A stretch of DNA of 64,000 nt from Granulosicoccus antarcticus IMCC3135. Lineage in GTDB: Bacteria > Pseudomonadota > Gammaproteobacteria > Granulosicoccales > Granulosicoccaceae. Shown here in pieces: positions 25,425 to 35,723 of this stretch. The notes under the pieces were generated by a model. That model ran no database searches. It was given only the letters and a program-made list of their open reading frames with translations, and was not told the origin of the DNA. Numbering within the stretch: position 1 is the stretch's first letter; each line of letters opens with the position of its first letter. The DNA lies in contig NZ_CP018632.1 in the NCBI RefSeq assembly GCF_002215215.1, forward strand, positions 2,662,501 through 2,726,500, in the 5' to 3' direction. The position numbers and the translations under genes were made by a program.

Positions 25425-28064
25425 TCAGGATTTCCAGTTCGCCAGGTCGCTCATTGCATAAAGATGCTGGAGAGCGTTCCGCGGTGTGATTGTGTCCAAG
25501 TCTAGCTCGGAGATATAGTCTTGCAAGGCCCCACCGGGGCTGAAGAGGTCCAATTGTGCCGTTTTCGCAGTTCCGGCAACGACGCGTGCATTATCATCCA
25601 CTTTGCTCTCTATTGGTTCGGGGGCGCCAATCTTGTAATGATCCGATTCGACGGTATCTGCAACAGAATGCTCCTCCAGGGCCGCAAGTCGCTCCCGCGC
25701 ATATCCCAGGGCAGTATCCGGCAAACCTGCCAGTTCCGCCACTTGCAGGCCGTAACTACGGTCGGTTGCGCCCTTTTTTATGCTGTGCATGAAAATTATT
25801 CTGCCATCGTGCTCCACTGCGTCGAGATGGACGTTTTCAATGTTTTCATGCTGTTCTGCCATGGCGGTCAGCTCGAAATAATGTGTCGCGAAAAGGCATA
25901 GAGATCGATTATTCTGCGCCAGGTGCTCAGCACAGGCCCAGGCTAGTGCCAATCCGTCATAGGTACTGGTCCCGCGACCCACTTCGTCCATCAGTACCAG
26001 GCTGTTGGGAGAGGCGTTACGCAGAATGTGGGCGGCTTCGGTCATTTCTACCATAAAGGTGGATTGACCTCGGGCAAGGTCGTCTGAGGCGCCGATGCGG
26101 GTAAAGATACGATCAATCGGACCGATGGTGGCTGCACTGGCGGGAACGTGACTGCCGGTATGGGCTAATAGGGCGATCAGCGCCGTCTGGCGCATGAACG
26201 TCGATTTACCACCCATGTTCGGCCCGGTAATCAGTAGCATCCTGCACTGTTCATCCAGGTGCGTTGGGTTGGCAACGAACGGGTCGTCAATCAGCGCTTC
26301 AATGACCGGGTGTCGTCCAGCTTCAATGGCGATGCCGGTCTCCAGGCTCAATTGTGGGCGACACCAGTCGTGCTCAGCTGCAATGCGTGCAAAGCTGTTG
26401 AGTACATCAAGCTCGGCGATGGTCGTCGCCATGCTGCGCAGGGTCGCGAGCTCCTGCTTCAGTGTTTCCAGAACGTTGGCATACAGTTCTCGTTCCCGAG
26501 CCAGTGCCTTTTCACGCGCCCCCAGAACCTTGTCTTCATGCTCCTTGAGCTCGGGAGTGATGTAACGCTCGGTACTCTTGAGAGTCTGGCGTCGTATGTA
26601 GTGCGCAGGCGGTTCGCTTTGGCGATTGGTTTCGATATAGAACCCGTGAACACGGTTGTAGCCCACCTTGAGGGAACTGATGCCTGTTGATGCCTTTTCG
26701 CGCTGCTCCATTTGAGCCAGAAAATCGCTTGCATCACCACTTAGCGAGCGCAGTTCGTCCAGCTGGGCATCGTAACCATCGGCTATGACGCCTCCATCAC
26801 GTAGAACGACGGGAGGATTTTCACGAATGGCAGATTTCAGGAATTTGTCAGCAGTGGTTGGCTGCTGCAGGACCTCGAGGATATTCTTCAACGCGTCGGC
26901 GTGCGCTGGTTCACTGCGACCAGGGTTTTGTAAATGTTGCAAAAGCTCGGGCAGGCATTCCAGGCTCAATCGCAGTCGTTCCAGTTCACGCGGTTGGGCA
27001 CTTCCCAGCAATATGCGAGTGGTGATGCGTTCCATGTCGTGCATGTTTGCCAGTACTTTTGCGACCTCTGCACAGGTGTCGTCCTGCATCAGTGCGCCGA
27101 CCCGGTCCTGTCTCTGGCAAATCTGCTCTCTATTTCGTATCGGTTGTTGTAGCCATGCGCGCAGTTTGCGAGTGCCCATGGGGTTGGCTGTGCGATCGAT
27201 CACACTGAACAGTGTGTTGGATTCCTGTTGGCGCGCATTCTCGACAAGCTCCAGATGGCGTCGTGTTCCGGGATCCAGAATGACCGTATCAGAGGCGTTT
27301 TCAACTCGCATGTTCGCCACTTGCTCGAGCGCGTTGAGCTGTGTCTCACGGGCGTATCCCAATGCCACCGCTGCAGCACTGATCGCGAGTGTCAGGTTCT
27401 CGCAACCGAATGCCTCCAGGTTGCGGACCTTGAAGTGTTCGGTCAACGATTTGCGAGCTGCAGCCTGGTCGAACAGCCATGGGGCTCTGCTGCGGCGGGT
27501 GTAGTTGGAAAATTCGCTTTGCAAGCGACTGTCTTCGCCAAGCAGCAGTTCGGCAGGGTCCAGCCTTGCCAGTTCGGCCTGTAGTCGGGGTAAGTCTTCC
27601 ACCTGCATGACAGCCAGATCGCCAGCTGCGACATCAAGCGCGGCAATGCCGAAGCCTTCACGGCCTTCACTGACGCAAACCAGAAGGGCCACGGCACGCG
27701 AAGCCAGTAGCGACTCTTCGGTCAGAGTGCCGGGCGTAATAACACGCACCACTTCACGAGTAACCGGACCTTTGTTGGTTACGGTTCCCGTCTGTTCGCA
27801 GATAGCGACCGAGAGTCCCATTCTGACCAGTCGGCCCAGGTAGTTGTCCGCGGCGTGATAAGGAATGCCGGCCATCGGAATCGGTTCACCGCCGCTTTTG
27901 CCACGAGCGGTGAGCGTAATGTCCAGAAACTGGGCTGCCCGCCTGGCATCATCGAAGAATAATTCGTAGAAATCGCCCATGCGGTAGAACAACATGGAGT
28001 CTGGGTGCTGTGCCTTGATGCCCAGGTACTGCTGCATCATGGGGGTATGTGTGCTGTTCGTCAT
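25425..28064 (-). CDS. mutS: DNA mismatch recognition protein MutS
   Basis: Recognises mismatches and small loops and starts methyl-directed repair with MutL. From the ATG at 28064 the product is 879 residues: mismatch-binding domain I with [17 protein letters not shown] (the Phe-x-Glu that inserts at the mismatch), clamp and lever domains, then the ABC ATPase with Walker [15 protein letters not shown], and [20 protein letters not shown]. The upstream in-frame ATG at 28136 would overlap pncC and adds a non-conserved tail. It is divergent from pncC-recA, so repair genes cluster here. Confidence 0.96.
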   Translation of the reverse strand: MTNSTHTPMMQQYLGIKAQHPDSMLFYRMGDFYELFFDDARRAAQFLDITLTARGKSGGEPIPMAGIPYHAADNYLGRLVRMGLSVAICEQTGTVTNKGPVTREVVRVITPGTLTEESLLASRAVALLVCVSEGREGFGIAALDVAAGDLAVMQVEDLPRLQAELARLDPAELLLGEDSRLQSEFSNYTRRSRAPWLFDQAAARKSLTEHFKVRNLEAFGCENLTLAISAAAVALGYARETQLNALEQVANMRVENASDTVILDPGTRRHLELVENARQQESNTLFSVIDRTANPMGTRKLRAWLQQPIRNREQICQRQDRVGALMQDDTCAEVAKVLANMHDMERITTRILLGSAQPRELERLRLSLECLPELLQHLQNPGRSEPAHADALKNILEVLQQPTTADKFLKSAIRENPPVVLRDGGVIADGYDAQLDELRSLSGDASDFLAQMEQREKASTGISSLKVGYNRVHGFYIETNRQSEPPAHYIRRQTLKSTERYITPELKEHEDKVLGAREKALARERELYANVLETLKQELATLRSMATTIAELDVLNSFARIAAEHDWCRPQLSLETGIAIEAGRHPVIEALIDDPFVANPTHLDEQCRMLLITGPNMGGKSTFMRQTALIALLAHTGSHVPASAATIGPIDRIFTRIGASDDLARGQSTFMVEMTEAAHILRNASPNSLVLMDEVGRGTSTYDGLALAWACAEHLAQNNRSLCLFATHYFELTAMAEQHENIENVHLDAVEHDGRIIFMHSIKKGATDRSYGLQVAELAGLPDTALGYARERLAALEEHSVADTVESDHYKIGAPEPIESKVDDNARVVAGTAKTAQLDLFSPGGALQDYISELDLDTITPRNALQHLYAMSDLANWKS

Positions 28065-28134
28065 GAGGCATAGTGTACTCAGTGTGCGAGCTTGTGAGAG
28101 AGGAGAGGGCAAAGACAATGGGTGAAAAAAACGC

Positions 28135-28668
28135 ATGACCGAGGAAAGAATCAGAGAAGAACGGTTTCAGGCTCAATCTGACGAGCTGGTTGCCGGGCTC
28201 GCAGAGCTGCTACTGAGCCGCAATGCAACAATGACCACGGCAGAATCCTGTACTGGGGGCCTTATTGCGGGGGCCTTGACCGCTATGCCGGGAAGCTCCG
28301 CCTGGTTCGCTCAGTCGGTCGTGACCTATTCCAATGAGGCAAAGCAGTCGTTGCTCGGGGTGGCGGAGGTTGTTTTCGAGGAGCATGGAGCGGTCAGTGA
28401 GGCCTGTGTTCTGGCTATGGCAAGAGGTGCCAGCGAGCGCAGCGGCTCGCCCGTTGCGGTGGCTGTCAGTGGTGTGGCCGGTCCCGATGGTGGAACGCCA
28501 GACAAGCCTGTGGGTACGGTATGGTTTGGTTGGGCCATCGGAAATGCGGTATCGGCAGAGTTGTTGCATCTGGAAGGTGACCGCCGCACAGTGCGCGAGC
28601 AGGCGGTCTTGCACGCCTTGCGTGGTACCATCGCGCGGATCCTGGATGGGAGTGATCTGAATCAATGA
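28135..28668 (+). CDS. pncC: Nicotinamide-nucleotide amidohydrolase PncC
   Basis: Deamidates NMN to nicotinate mononucleotide in pyridine nucleotide recycling; this is the CinA C-terminal domain as a stand-alone protein. The 177-residue product has [17 protein letters not shown], the VTYSNEAKQ segment and [20 protein letters not shown]. Its position before recA is the classical cinA-recA neighbourhood. It overlaps the next small gene by 4 bp (ATGA). Confidence 0.93.
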   Translation: MTEERIREERFQAQSDELVAGLAELLLSRNATMTTAESCTGGLIAGALTAMPGSSAWFAQSVVTYSNEAKQSLLGVAEVVFEEHGAVSEACVLAMARGASERSGSPVAVAVSGVAGPDGGTPDKPVGTVWFGWAIGNAVSAELLHLEGDRRTVREQAVLHALRGTIARILDGSDLNQ

Positions 28669-28982
28669 AACGTAACGTAGACCTTACTCGACGTGTTCTG
28701 CTGGTACTGCTGCTGAGTACTTCGGCATTTGCAAGTGCGCAGCAGAAAGAGCTGTCTATCGATGAGCTGGAAGCCTATATTGCCGAGCAGAAGGTCGTTC
28801 TGGGAGAAGCGCGCGCCAATCGCGAGAAAACCCAGGAGAAAGTAGACGAAGTGCGTGATGCTATCTCGGAACAGGATGCTCGCAAGGCATTGGTTGAAGA
28901 GGAGCTGGAGACCTTGTGCTCAGAGCAGGAAGCGCTGAAGCCGGGAACTTACGAGGACTGTAAGGCTGGCTCGAACAACTGA
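28665..28982 (+). CDS. Small exported coiled-coil protein
   Basis: I do not recognise a named family. The 105-residue product has a signal peptide (about 1-25, cleavage near ASAQQ) and then a single charged helix rich in Glu, Lys and Ala (about 30-95) that should form a coiled coil, with two cysteines near the C-terminus (TLCSEQ and YEDCKAG) that could form a disulfide in the periplasm. It is translationally coupled to pncC, and its stop codon lies inside the LexA box of recA. Confidence 0.75.
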   Translation: MKRNVDLTRRVLLVLLLSTSAFASAQQKELSIDELEAYIAEQKVVLGEARANREKTQEKVDEVRDAISEQDARKALVEEELETLCSEQEALKPGTYEDCKAGSNN

Positions 28983-28995
28983 AAATATTTACAGT
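28978..28995 (+). promoter_or_regulatory. LexA (SOS) box upstream of recA
   Basis: The sequence ACTG-AAAATATTTA-CAGT fits the CTG-N10-CAG consensus of gammaproteobacterial LexA exactly and lies 111 bp before the recA start. It overlaps the stop codon of the upstream small gene (TGA at 28980-28982). It predicts DNA-damage induction of recA and probably recX. lexA itself is not in the window. Confidence 0.85.
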
Positions 28996-29105
28996 CTTTT
29001 AACGGTTCGAACCCCCAATTCCGTCGTTGATGTGAAATAATCTGTTCTACCGTCGGTAGCCAGGGAGTGGCTGTACCGCAATCTCACAGAACGGGGAAAA
29101 AATCA

Positions 29106-30164
29106 GTGGACGAGAACAAGAAAAAAGCACTCGCAGCGGCGCTTGGCCAGATTGAAAAGCAATTTGGCAAGGGCACTATCATGCGTATGGGAGACGATAG
29201 TGTCTCGCGTGACATCGATGTCATTTCAACAGGCTCACTGGGTCTGGATCTCGCTCTGGGTATTGGTGGTCTGCCGCGTGGCCGGGTTTGTGAAATATAC
29301 GGCCCTGAGTCCTCAGGCAAAACCACAATGACATTGCAGGTCATTGCTGAATGCCAGAAAGCGGGTGGAACAGCGGCGTTTGTGGATGCGGAGCATGCAC
29401 TGGACCCCGTTTATGCACGCAAGCTGGGTGTGGATGTTGACGAGTTGCTCATCTCCCAGCCTGATACAGGCGATCAGGCGCTCGAAATTGTCGATATGCT
29501 GGTTCGTTCCAGTGCCGTTGATATTATCGTTATTGACTCGGTAGCTGCCCTGACCCCCAAGGCCGAAATCGAAGGTGATATGGGTGATTCGCATGTGGGC
29601 CTGCAAGCACGTCTCATGTCTCAGGCTCTGCGCAAACTCACCGGTAATATCAAACGCACCAATACACTGGTTATTTTCATCAACCAGATTCGTATGAAAA
29701 TCGGTGTCATGTTCGGTAGCCCCGAAACCACGACCGGTGGTAATGCGTTGAAGTTCTATAGCTCGGTTCGCCTGGACATTCGTCGTATCGGAGCCATTAA
29801 GCGTGGTGATGAAATCGTAGGTAACGAAACTCGCGTCAAGGTCGTCAAGAACAAGATGGCACCACCGTTCAAACAGACTGAGTTCGAGATTCTGTATGGC
29901 GAAGGTGTTTCCCGTGAAGGTGAGTTGATCGATCTGGGCGTGCAGAATGGTCTGATCGACAAAGCGGGAGCGTGGTACAGCTACAACGGCGACCGTATCG
30001 GCCAAGGTAAGGACAAAGTCCGCATGCATCTAATCGAACATGCACATATTGCTGACGAAATTGATGTCAAGCTTCGCGACATGCTGTTGGCCAAGCCCGA
30101 AAGTATCCGGGATAAGCCGCCGGGTAAGGCTGACAAGACTGAAGAGGCAGAATCCGAAGTCTGA
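29106..30164 (+). CDS. recA: Recombinase RecA
   Basis: Strand-exchange ATPase and SOS co-protease. From GTG at 29106 (GGGG about eight bases upstream) the product is 352 residues, the usual length: [20 protein letters not shown] at the N-terminus, Walker [20 protein letters not shown], loop L1 [15 protein letters not shown] and [13 protein letters not shown] with L2. An earlier in-frame ATG would add a non-conserved 13-residue extension. A LexA box lies upstream and recX follows. Confidence 0.97.
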   Translation: MDENKKKALAAALGQIEKQFGKGTIMRMGDDSVSRDIDVISTGSLGLDLALGIGGLPRGRVCEIYGPESSGKTTMTLQVIAECQKAGGTAAFVDAEHALDPVYARKLGVDVDELLISQPDTGDQALEIVDMLVRSSAVDIIVIDSVAALTPKAEIEGDMGDSHVGLQARLMSQALRKLTGNIKRTNTLVIFINQIRMKIGVMFGSPETTTGGNALKFYSSVRLDIRRIGAIKRGDEIVGNETRVKVVKNKMAPPFKQTEFEILYGEGVSREGELIDLGVQNGLIDKAGAWYSYNGDRIGQGKDKVRMHLIEHAHIADEIDVKLRDMLLAKPESIRDKPPGKADKTEEAESEV

Positions 30165-30207
30165 GAGCGTTGATGCAGGGGCGAATCAGTAGTCAGGCAG
30201 GATTGCA

Positions 30208-30720
30208 ATGAACGATTCGCTCACTGCAGAAGAGATTGCCGCCAAAGAGGCAACGCAGGCTTATGGTGCCGCCATACGCCTGCTTGCCAGTCGCGATCAC
30301 TCTGTTGTCGAACTGACGCGCAAACTAAAGCAGCGAGAGCACGGCAGTGTGGCAATTGACGCTGCACTGGTTGAGCTTATTGAAGCCAATTACGTGAATG
30401 ATGCACGTTATGCCGAGCTGTATGCGGAACAACGTATGAATCACGGTTATGGCCCTTTGTCCATACGGTCAAAGCTGGCGACGCGCGGTCTTGATAGTCA
30501 TCATGTACGCAGAGCGATGCAATTGCTGGACGTGGATTGGGTCGAGCAAGCAGAGAAGGTGATCTACAAGCGCTTCACATCGCATGAGATCACTGATACG
30601 GATCAAGCCGCCACTGCGCGGATTGCGCGATTTCTGCAAGGGCGTGGCTTTAACTCCAGTGATGTTTTGCGTGGATTGAACCAGGCAAGACGTGAACTTG
30701 GTCGTACTCCATCGGGTTGA
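30208..30720 (+). CDS. recX: RecA regulator RecX
   Basis: Binds RecA filaments and limits their growth. The 170-residue product has the tandem three-helix repeats of the family: [39 protein letters not shown] with [14 protein letters not shown], and a C-terminal repeat with [16 protein letters not shown]. It lies 43 bp after recA, before alaS, as in Pseudomonas and relatives. Confidence 0.93.
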   Translation: MNDSLTAEEIAAKEATQAYGAAIRLLASRDHSVVELTRKLKQREHGSVAIDAALVELIEANYVNDARYAELYAEQRMNHGYGPLSIRSKLATRGLDSHHVRRAMQLLDVDWVEQAEKVIYKRFTSHEITDTDQAATARIARFLQGRGFNSSDVLRGLNQARRELGRTPSG

Positions 30721-30815
30721 GCACAGCCTATCGTGTCGATGATCGACAACAGGCTCTACCCGTAAGGCTGCGCTCCGGCTACACTAGCGGACCTTTTGAT
30801 TGTTCGCGGCCCGTC

Positions 30816-33455
30816 ATGCCAGCTTCCTTACCCCAAACAACGTCTCAGATTCGTGAGCAATTTCTGCAATTCTTCGCCAGTCAGGGTCATCAAATTGTGG
30901 CCTCCAGCTCGCTGGTGCCTGGCAATGACAAAACTCTGTTGTTCACAAACGCTGGCATGGTCCAGTTCAAGGATGTGTTCACAGGTGACGAGGTCCGTGA
31001 TTATCAGCGCGCCACCACCTCTCAGCGTTGTGTCCGTGCCGGCGGCAAGCACAATGATCTGGATAACGTGGGCTACACAGCGCGTCATCACACATTTTTC
31101 GAAATGCTCGGCAATTTCAGCTTCGGTGATTATTTCAAGCGCGAAGCCATACAATTTGCCTGGAGCTTTCTGACGGGCACCCTGGGTCTGCCAGCTGACA
31201 AATTATGGGTAACCATTTTTGAGGAAGACGATGAAGCGGAAAGCATCTGGGTCAATGAAATAGGGGTCCCGGCAGAACGTGTCATTCGCATCGGTGCCAA
31301 GGATAATTTCTGGATGATGGGTGATACCGGTCCCTGCGGTCCGTGTTCTGAAATTTTCTATGATCACGGTGAAGATGTCTGGGGTGGACCTCCAGGTTCG
31401 CCTGAGGAAGACGGCGATCGCTATATCGAAATCTGGAATCTGGTTTTCATGCAGTTTGATCGCTCTGCTGATGGCACCATGACACCACTACCAAGCCCAT
31501 GTGTAGATACGGGAATGGGGCTTGAGCGCATTGCCGCAGTGCTTCAGCATGTGCATAGCAACTACGAAATAGATCTGTTTGATCGTTTGATCAGAGATGC
31601 GGCCAAACTGCTGGGTGTCGGCGATCTTGCCAACCCTTCGCTACGCGTCATTACAGACCATTTGCGCTCCTGTGCATTTCTGATTGTCGACGGAGTGCTG
31701 CCAAGCAACGAAGGTCGCGGTTATGTTCTGCGACGTATCATTCGTCGTGCTGCCCGGCACGGCCATAAGCTGGGTGCCTCAGGAACCTTTTTCCATAAAC
31801 TGGTGCCTTCGCTGGTTCGCGAGATGGGCCAGGCCTATCCGGAGCTGGTTGCAGCGCAAGCAGAGGTGGACAGTCAGCTGCTCAAGGAAGAAGAGCGCTT
31901 TGCTGCAACGTTGTCGGCAGGTTTGAGCATTCTTGACGACGAAGTCGCCAATCTATCCGGCAAGACCATTCCTGGCGAGGTTATCTTCAAGCTGTACGAC
32001 ACTTACGGATTTCCGGCAGATCTGACTGGTGATATTGCGCGTGAACGTGAACTTGAAGTGGACATGGAAGGTTTTAATACTTGCATGGAAGCACAGCGAA
32101 CTCGCGCCCGTGCTGCCAGCAACTTTGCCGCACAGGGTCTGGATTTTCAGTCCGGTTCTGCCACGGTATTTGTCGGTTACACAGAGAACCAGTGTGAAAG
32201 TGTCATCAACGAGCTTTTTGTCGACGGTGAATCGGTTGAAAGGCTGGAGCCTGGTCAGGCGGGTTGGGTGGTCTTGAGTAAAACGCCTTTTTACGGTGAG
32301 TCAGGCGGGCAGGTCGGTGATGTTGGCCACATAACTCGGCGTGATGCTAACGGTGTAGAAGCTCAGGATGCTGTTTTCGAGGTGCTGGATACCCAGAAGC
32401 AAAGACAGGCCTTTGCCCATGCAGGCGCGCTGAGCGGCGCGGCTTTGACTGTTGGTGATGCCGTTACTGCCACTATCGACGTTGCACGTCGTGAGCGGAT
32501 TCGCCAGAACCACTCTGCAACGCATCTGTTACACGGTGCTCTGCGTTCTGTTCTGGGCACGCACGTGGAGCAGAAGGGGTCGCTGGTTAACGATGAGTCT
32601 CTGCGGTTTGACTTCTCACACGGTGAACCGGTCACTGAGGCGCAGCGTGTGAGTATCGAACAATGGATAGATCGTGAAGTGCGCGCCAATAGTGAATGCA
32701 GCACTCAGGAAATGTCGATGGAGGATGCGGTTGCGGCCGGCGCCATGGCACTGTTTGGTGAAAAATATGGCGACATTGTTCGTGTCGTACGCCTCGGAGA
32801 TCGCTCGGTCGAGCTGTGTGGTGGTACGCACGTTGGTGCAACGGGCGAACTGGGTGGTGTGAAGGTTTTGACCGAAGGTGGTGTGGCTGCCGGAGTCCGT
32901 CGTATCGAGGCTGTCAGTGGTTCAGCTGCACTGAGTTATTCGCAAGCTCTGGAACACCAGTTGAATGAGGTGGCGACGACACTCAAAGCGCCCAAACATG
33001 ATGTGGTTCCAAAGCTCAAGCAGCTGCAGACACGCAATCGTGATCTTGCCCGCGAGGTTGAACAGCTGCAGGCGAAGCTTGCTGCCAACTCCGGTAATGA
33101 TCTTGCCGCCAATGCTGAAACTATCGGCAATGTCAGCGTGCTTTTACAGGTGGTAGAAGATGCTGATGCGAAGTCACTGCGAACTCTGCTTGATCAGCTT
33201 CGACAAAAGCTGGAAAACAGCATTATCGTTCTGGCCAGTGAAAAGGATGGCAAGGTGTCTCTGATTGCCTCTGTTGCAGACAGTCGTACGAGGGTGCTCA
33301 AGGCGGGTGATCTTCTGAAGGAGGTCACGGTTATCCTGGGCGGTCGTGGGGGTGGTCGTGCCGACATGGCGCAAGGTGGCGCTGACTCTCTTGAAAAGAT
33401 TGAAGAATCGTTTGCAGCCGCTCGCGCACTGATTCAGTCTCGTTTTTCTGTCTGA
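30816..33455 (+). CDS. alaS: Alanine-tRNA ligase
   Basis: Charges tRNA-Ala. From the ATG at 30816 the product is 879 residues, standard length. It has the class II motif 1 region [37 protein letters not shown], the editing-domain zinc motifs HSATHLLH and CGGTH, and the C-terminal C-Ala domain with [14 protein letters not shown]. The longer frame from 30717 would overlap recX and adds unrelated residues. Confidence 0.96.
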   Translation: MPASLPQTTSQIREQFLQFFASQGHQIVASSSLVPGNDKTLLFTNAGMVQFKDVFTGDEVRDYQRATTSQRCVRAGGKHNDLDNVGYTARHHTFFEMLGNFSFGDYFKREAIQFAWSFLTGTLGLPADKLWVTIFEEDDEAESIWVNEIGVPAERVIRIGAKDNFWMMGDTGPCGPCSEIFYDHGEDVWGGPPGSPEEDGDRYIEIWNLVFMQFDRSADGTMTPLPSPCVDTGMGLERIAAVLQHVHSNYEIDLFDRLIRDAAKLLGVGDLANPSLRVITDHLRSCAFLIVDGVLPSNEGRGYVLRRIIRRAARHGHKLGASGTFFHKLVPSLVREMGQAYPELVAAQAEVDSQLLKEEERFAATLSAGLSILDDEVANLSGKTIPGEVIFKLYDTYGFPADLTGDIARERELEVDMEGFNTCMEAQRTRARAASNFAAQGLDFQSGSATVFVGYTENQCESVINELFVDGESVERLEPGQAGWVVLSKTPFYGESGGQVGDVGHITRRDANGVEAQDAVFEVLDTQKQRQAFAHAGALSGAALTVGDAVTATIDVARRERIRQNHSATHLLHGALRSVLGTHVEQKGSLVNDESLRFDFSHGEPVTEAQRVSIEQWIDREVRANSECSTQEMSMEDAVAAGAMALFGEKYGDIVRVVRLGDRSVELCGGTHVGATGELGGVKVLTEGGVAAGVRRIEAVSGSAALSYSQALEHQLNEVATTLKAPKHDVVPKLKQLQTRNRDLAREVEQLQAKLAANSGNDLAANAETIGNVSVLLQVVEDADAKSLRTLLDQLRQKLENSIIVLASEKDGKVSLIASVADSRTRVLKAGDLLKEVTVILGGRGGGRADMAQGGADSLEKIEESFAAARALIQSRFSV

Positions 33456-33461
33456 TGGCAT

Positions 33462-33480
33462 GGGGGCGTAAATCGCCCCC
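33462..33480 (+). terminator. GC-rich stem-loop after alaS
   Basis: GGGGGCG and CGCCCCC pair perfectly around a 5-nt loop, six bases after the alaS stop. No T-run follows, so its role as terminator is likely but not certain. Confidence 0.55.
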
Positions 33481-33569
33481 GATGTCACAGGTGCAGGCTG
33501 AGGTGGCGAATCGACTCGGTCGACAGATTCAATTCAACGGTTCATTGATACAGGTGTGTTTTTTCTAAC

Positions 33570-34811
33570 ATGGCGTTTCTAGTCAAGAAATATGGCGGTA
33601 CTTCCGTCGGTAGCGTGGAGCGTATCCAGCACGTAGCGCAAAGTCTTAAACAGGCAAGGGATGCCGGTGACGATGTGGTCGTTGTGGTTTCCGCAATGTC
33701 TGGCGAGACCAATCGTCTGGTTGCCATGGCTCGCGAGGTGATGCCGGCGGTGGTCGATGTGCGCGAGCTGGACGTGCTGCTGTCTACCGGAGAGCAGGTG
33801 ACGATCGCCCTGTTGACAATGGCGTTGAAGGAGTTAGGTGTCGAGGCGCGCTCCTATACAGGAGCCCAGGTTCGGATCCTGACTGACAATAGTCATAGCA
33901 AGGCTCGTATTCTGGATATCGATACGGCTCGTATCATGGACGACATCAAGTCGGGTCGCGTGGTGGTGGTGGCCGGATTCCAGGGTGTGAGCGAGGAAGG
34001 AGACATCACGACACTGGGGCGCGGTGGCTCGGATACCTCTGCTGTTGCACTGGCCGCTGCGCTGAAGTGCGACGAGTGTCAGATTTTTACCGATGTGGAT
34101 GGTGTCTACACGACAGATCCACGTGTGGAGAAGCGTGCTCGACGGCTGGATCGGATTACCTTCGAGGAGATGCTGGAAATGGCCAGCCTCGGTTCCAAGG
34201 TTCTACAGATACGTGCCGTCGAATTTGCCGGAAAATACAATGTACCACTGCGCGTCTTGTCCAGCTTCAAGCCTGGCGACGGCACCCTGATAACTTACGA
34301 TGACGAGGAAAACACCATGGAACAGGCGCTAGTGTCCGGCATAGCGTTCACTCGGGATGAGGCGCAGATCACCGTCACGGGGGTAGCAGATCGTCCTGGT
34401 ACTGCCTACGCGATTCTGGGTCCTATATCCGACTTGAACGTTGAAGTGGATATGATCATTCAGAACATCGGTGCCAATGACACCACTGACTTCACATTCA
34501 CTGTGCATCGTGATGAATACACGCGAGTCATCGATTATCTGAAAAGCAACAACGACACCCTGGGTGCGACAACGATTTCCGGCGATGATCGTATTGCCAA
34601 GTTGTCGATCGTTGGGGTTGGCATGCGTTCTCATGCTGGCATAGCCAGTCGCATGTTCAGGAGTCTGGCAGATGCGGGCATCAACCTGCGATTGATCACT
34701 ACGTCTGAAATCAAGATCAGTGTGGTGATTGATGAGAAATACATCGAGCTTGGTGTACGTGCGTTACATGAAGAATTCGAACTGGGAGCTGATGAAGTCA
34801 TTGAATCCTGA
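33570..34811 (+). CDS. lysC: Aspartate kinase
   Basis: Phosphorylates aspartate, the first step to lysine, threonine, methionine and diaminopimelate. The 413-residue product has the kinase motif VKKYGGTSVGSVERI, TTLGRGGSDTSAVALAAAL and FTDVDGVYTTDPR, then two ACT domains (about 265-410) for allosteric feedback, with MIIQNIG. The single-function, 410-residue form is the Pseudomonas-type LysC. Gene order alaS-lysC-csrA is conserved. Confidence 0.96.
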   Translation: MAFLVKKYGGTSVGSVERIQHVAQSLKQARDAGDDVVVVVSAMSGETNRLVAMAREVMPAVVDVRELDVLLSTGEQVTIALLTMALKELGVEARSYTGAQVRILTDNSHSKARILDIDTARIMDDIKSGRVVVVAGFQGVSEEGDITTLGRGGSDTSAVALAAALKCDECQIFTDVDGVYTTDPRVEKRARRLDRITFEEMLEMASLGSKVLQIRAVEFAGKYNVPLRVLSSFKPGDGTLITYDDEENTMEQALVSGIAFTRDEAQITVTGVADRPGTAYAILGPISDLNVEVDMIIQNIGANDTTDFTFTVHRDEYTRVIDYLKSNNDTLGATTISGDDRIAKLSIVGVGMRSHAGIASRMFRSLADAGINLRLITTSEIKISVVIDEKYIELGVRALHEEFELGADEVIES

Positions 34812-34874
34812 GTAAGAGGGAGTCAGGTCATTTTTCAATCTGTAACACGGTGACAACTCGTTGACGCGTCATGA

Positions 34875-34910
34875 GCGTATTGCGAGCGCTTTTTCAGGCT
34901 CGTAATACGC
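34875..34910. repeat. Long stem-loop in the lysC-csrA spacer
   Basis: GCGTATTGCGAGC and GCTCGTAATACGC pair over 13 bp with a single G-T pair, around a 10-nt loop. It lies 63 bases after lysC and 150 before csrA. It could terminate lysC transcripts or be a structured part of the csrA leader. No T-run follows. Confidence 0.6.
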
Positions 34911-35059
34911 AAAATGTGCGACATCGTTGCACAACTGTTAAATATGACCACAGCCAAAGGGTGTGGCGATTAAATACCTGAGCTAGCTGACATAATTTGG
35001 CGAAATGGACACTGGCTTTCTGGCGCAATGCCGGGAGCAGTTACACAGGAGCTAATACC

Positions 35060-35260
35060 ATGTTGATATTGACCCGCAGGGCTGGTGAAACGCTGATGAT
35101 CGGTGATGAAGTTTCTGTCACGGTTCTGGGCGTGAAAGGGAACCAGGTGCGCATCGGAGTGAACGCGCCCAAAGAGGTCTCTGTTCACCGAGAAGAGATC
35201 TACGCAAGAATCAAGAAAGAGCAGGAAGTCGATTCAGAGGCACTTGAATCGCAAAGTTGA
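35060..35260 (+). CDS. csrA: Carbon storage regulator CsrA
   Basis: RNA-binding dimer that controls translation and mRNA stability by binding GGA motifs. The 66-residue product starts [18 protein letters not shown] and keeps [16 protein letters not shown], including the RNA-contacting R44. The strong ribosome site CAGGAG lies nine bases before the ATG and itself holds a GGA, and at least two further GGA motifs lie in the preceding 60 bases, so autoregulation is plausible. A longer frame from 34997 is not conserved. Confidence 0.97.
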   Translation: MLILTRRAGETLMIGDEVSVTVLGVKGNQVRIGVNAPKEVSVHREEIYARIKKEQEVDSEALESQS

Positions 35261-35268
35261 AGCAGAAA

Positions 35269-35298
35269 ATTCATTGAATCACTCGAAATTCAATGAAT
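35269..35298. terminator. Perfect 11-bp inverted repeat after csrA
   Basis: ATTCATTGAAT and ATTCAATGAAT are exact reverse complements separated by 8 nt, starting eight bases past the csrA stop. AT-rich and without a T-run, it may end or stabilise the csrA transcript. Confidence 0.5.
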
Positions 35299-35332
35299 CG
35301 TAGAAAAAGATGAAAATAAATGATCTGAAAGG

Positions 35333-35361
35333 TTGACGTAGCCATTTTAAAACGCCATAAT
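35333..35361 (+). promoter_or_regulatory. Sigma-70 promoter of tRNA-Arg
   Basis: TTGACG at 35333-35338 and CATAAT at 35356-35361 are separated by exactly 17 bp, and the tRNA begins 21 bp later. This is a near-consensus vegetative promoter. Confidence 0.8.
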
Positions 35362-35382
35362 TATCAGGTCGCAAGAAAACAG

Positions 35383-35459
35383 GCGCCCGTAGCTCAGTTG
35401 GATAGAGTACCTGGCTACGAACCAGGCGGTCGGAGGTTCGAATCCTTCCGGGCGCACCA
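35383..35459 (+). tRNA. tRNA-Arg (anticodon ACG)
   Basis: A 77-nt cloverleaf: acceptor GCGCCCG pairs with CGGGCGC, D-arm with AGCTCAGTTGGATAGAGT, anticodon stem CCTGG/CCAGG around CTACGAA, and T-loop GTTCGAATC. The 3' CCA is encoded. The ACG anticodon, deaminated to ICG, reads CGU, CGC and CGA. The csrA-tRNA-Arg/tRNA-Ser order is common in gammaproteobacteria. Confidence 0.97.
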
Positions 35460-35562
35460 GTTTTCTTGAGTCATCCCAGTTTATTCAATCATTGTTGATA
35501 AGCTGTGATTTCAGTTTTAACGGGTTAACCGCCCCTGTTTTACAAATAATGTTTTTGCCTAT

Positions 35563-35585
35563 AAAAACTGCATATTGCAGTTTTT
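35563..35585. terminator. Palindromic terminator between the two tRNA genes
   Basis: AAAAACTGCA and TGCAGTTTTT form a perfect 10-bp stem with a 3-nt loop. The arms supply an A-run before and a T-run after the stem core, so it can terminate transcription from both sides. Confidence 0.7.
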
Positions 35586-35605
35586 GTGCTTGGCAAAAGC
35601 AATCC

Positions 35606-35697
35606 GGAGAGGTGGCCGAGTGGCTGAAGGCGCTCCCCTGCTAAGGGAGTATACGTTTTATAGCGTATCGAGGGTTCGAATCCCTCTCTCTCCGCCA
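35606..35697 (+). tRNA. tRNA-Ser (anticodon GCT)
   Basis: A 92-nt class II tRNA: acceptor GGAGAGG, D-arm TGGCCGAGTGGCTGAAGG, anticodon stem CTCCC/GGGAG around CTGCTAA, a long variable arm (tatacg/cgtat stem) and T-loop GTTCGAATC, with discriminator G and encoded CCA. It reads AGC and AGU. The end lies 26 bp before glk. Confidence 0.97.
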
Positions 35698-35723
35698 TTA
35701 TTGGCACTGACTTTGGATGCTCC

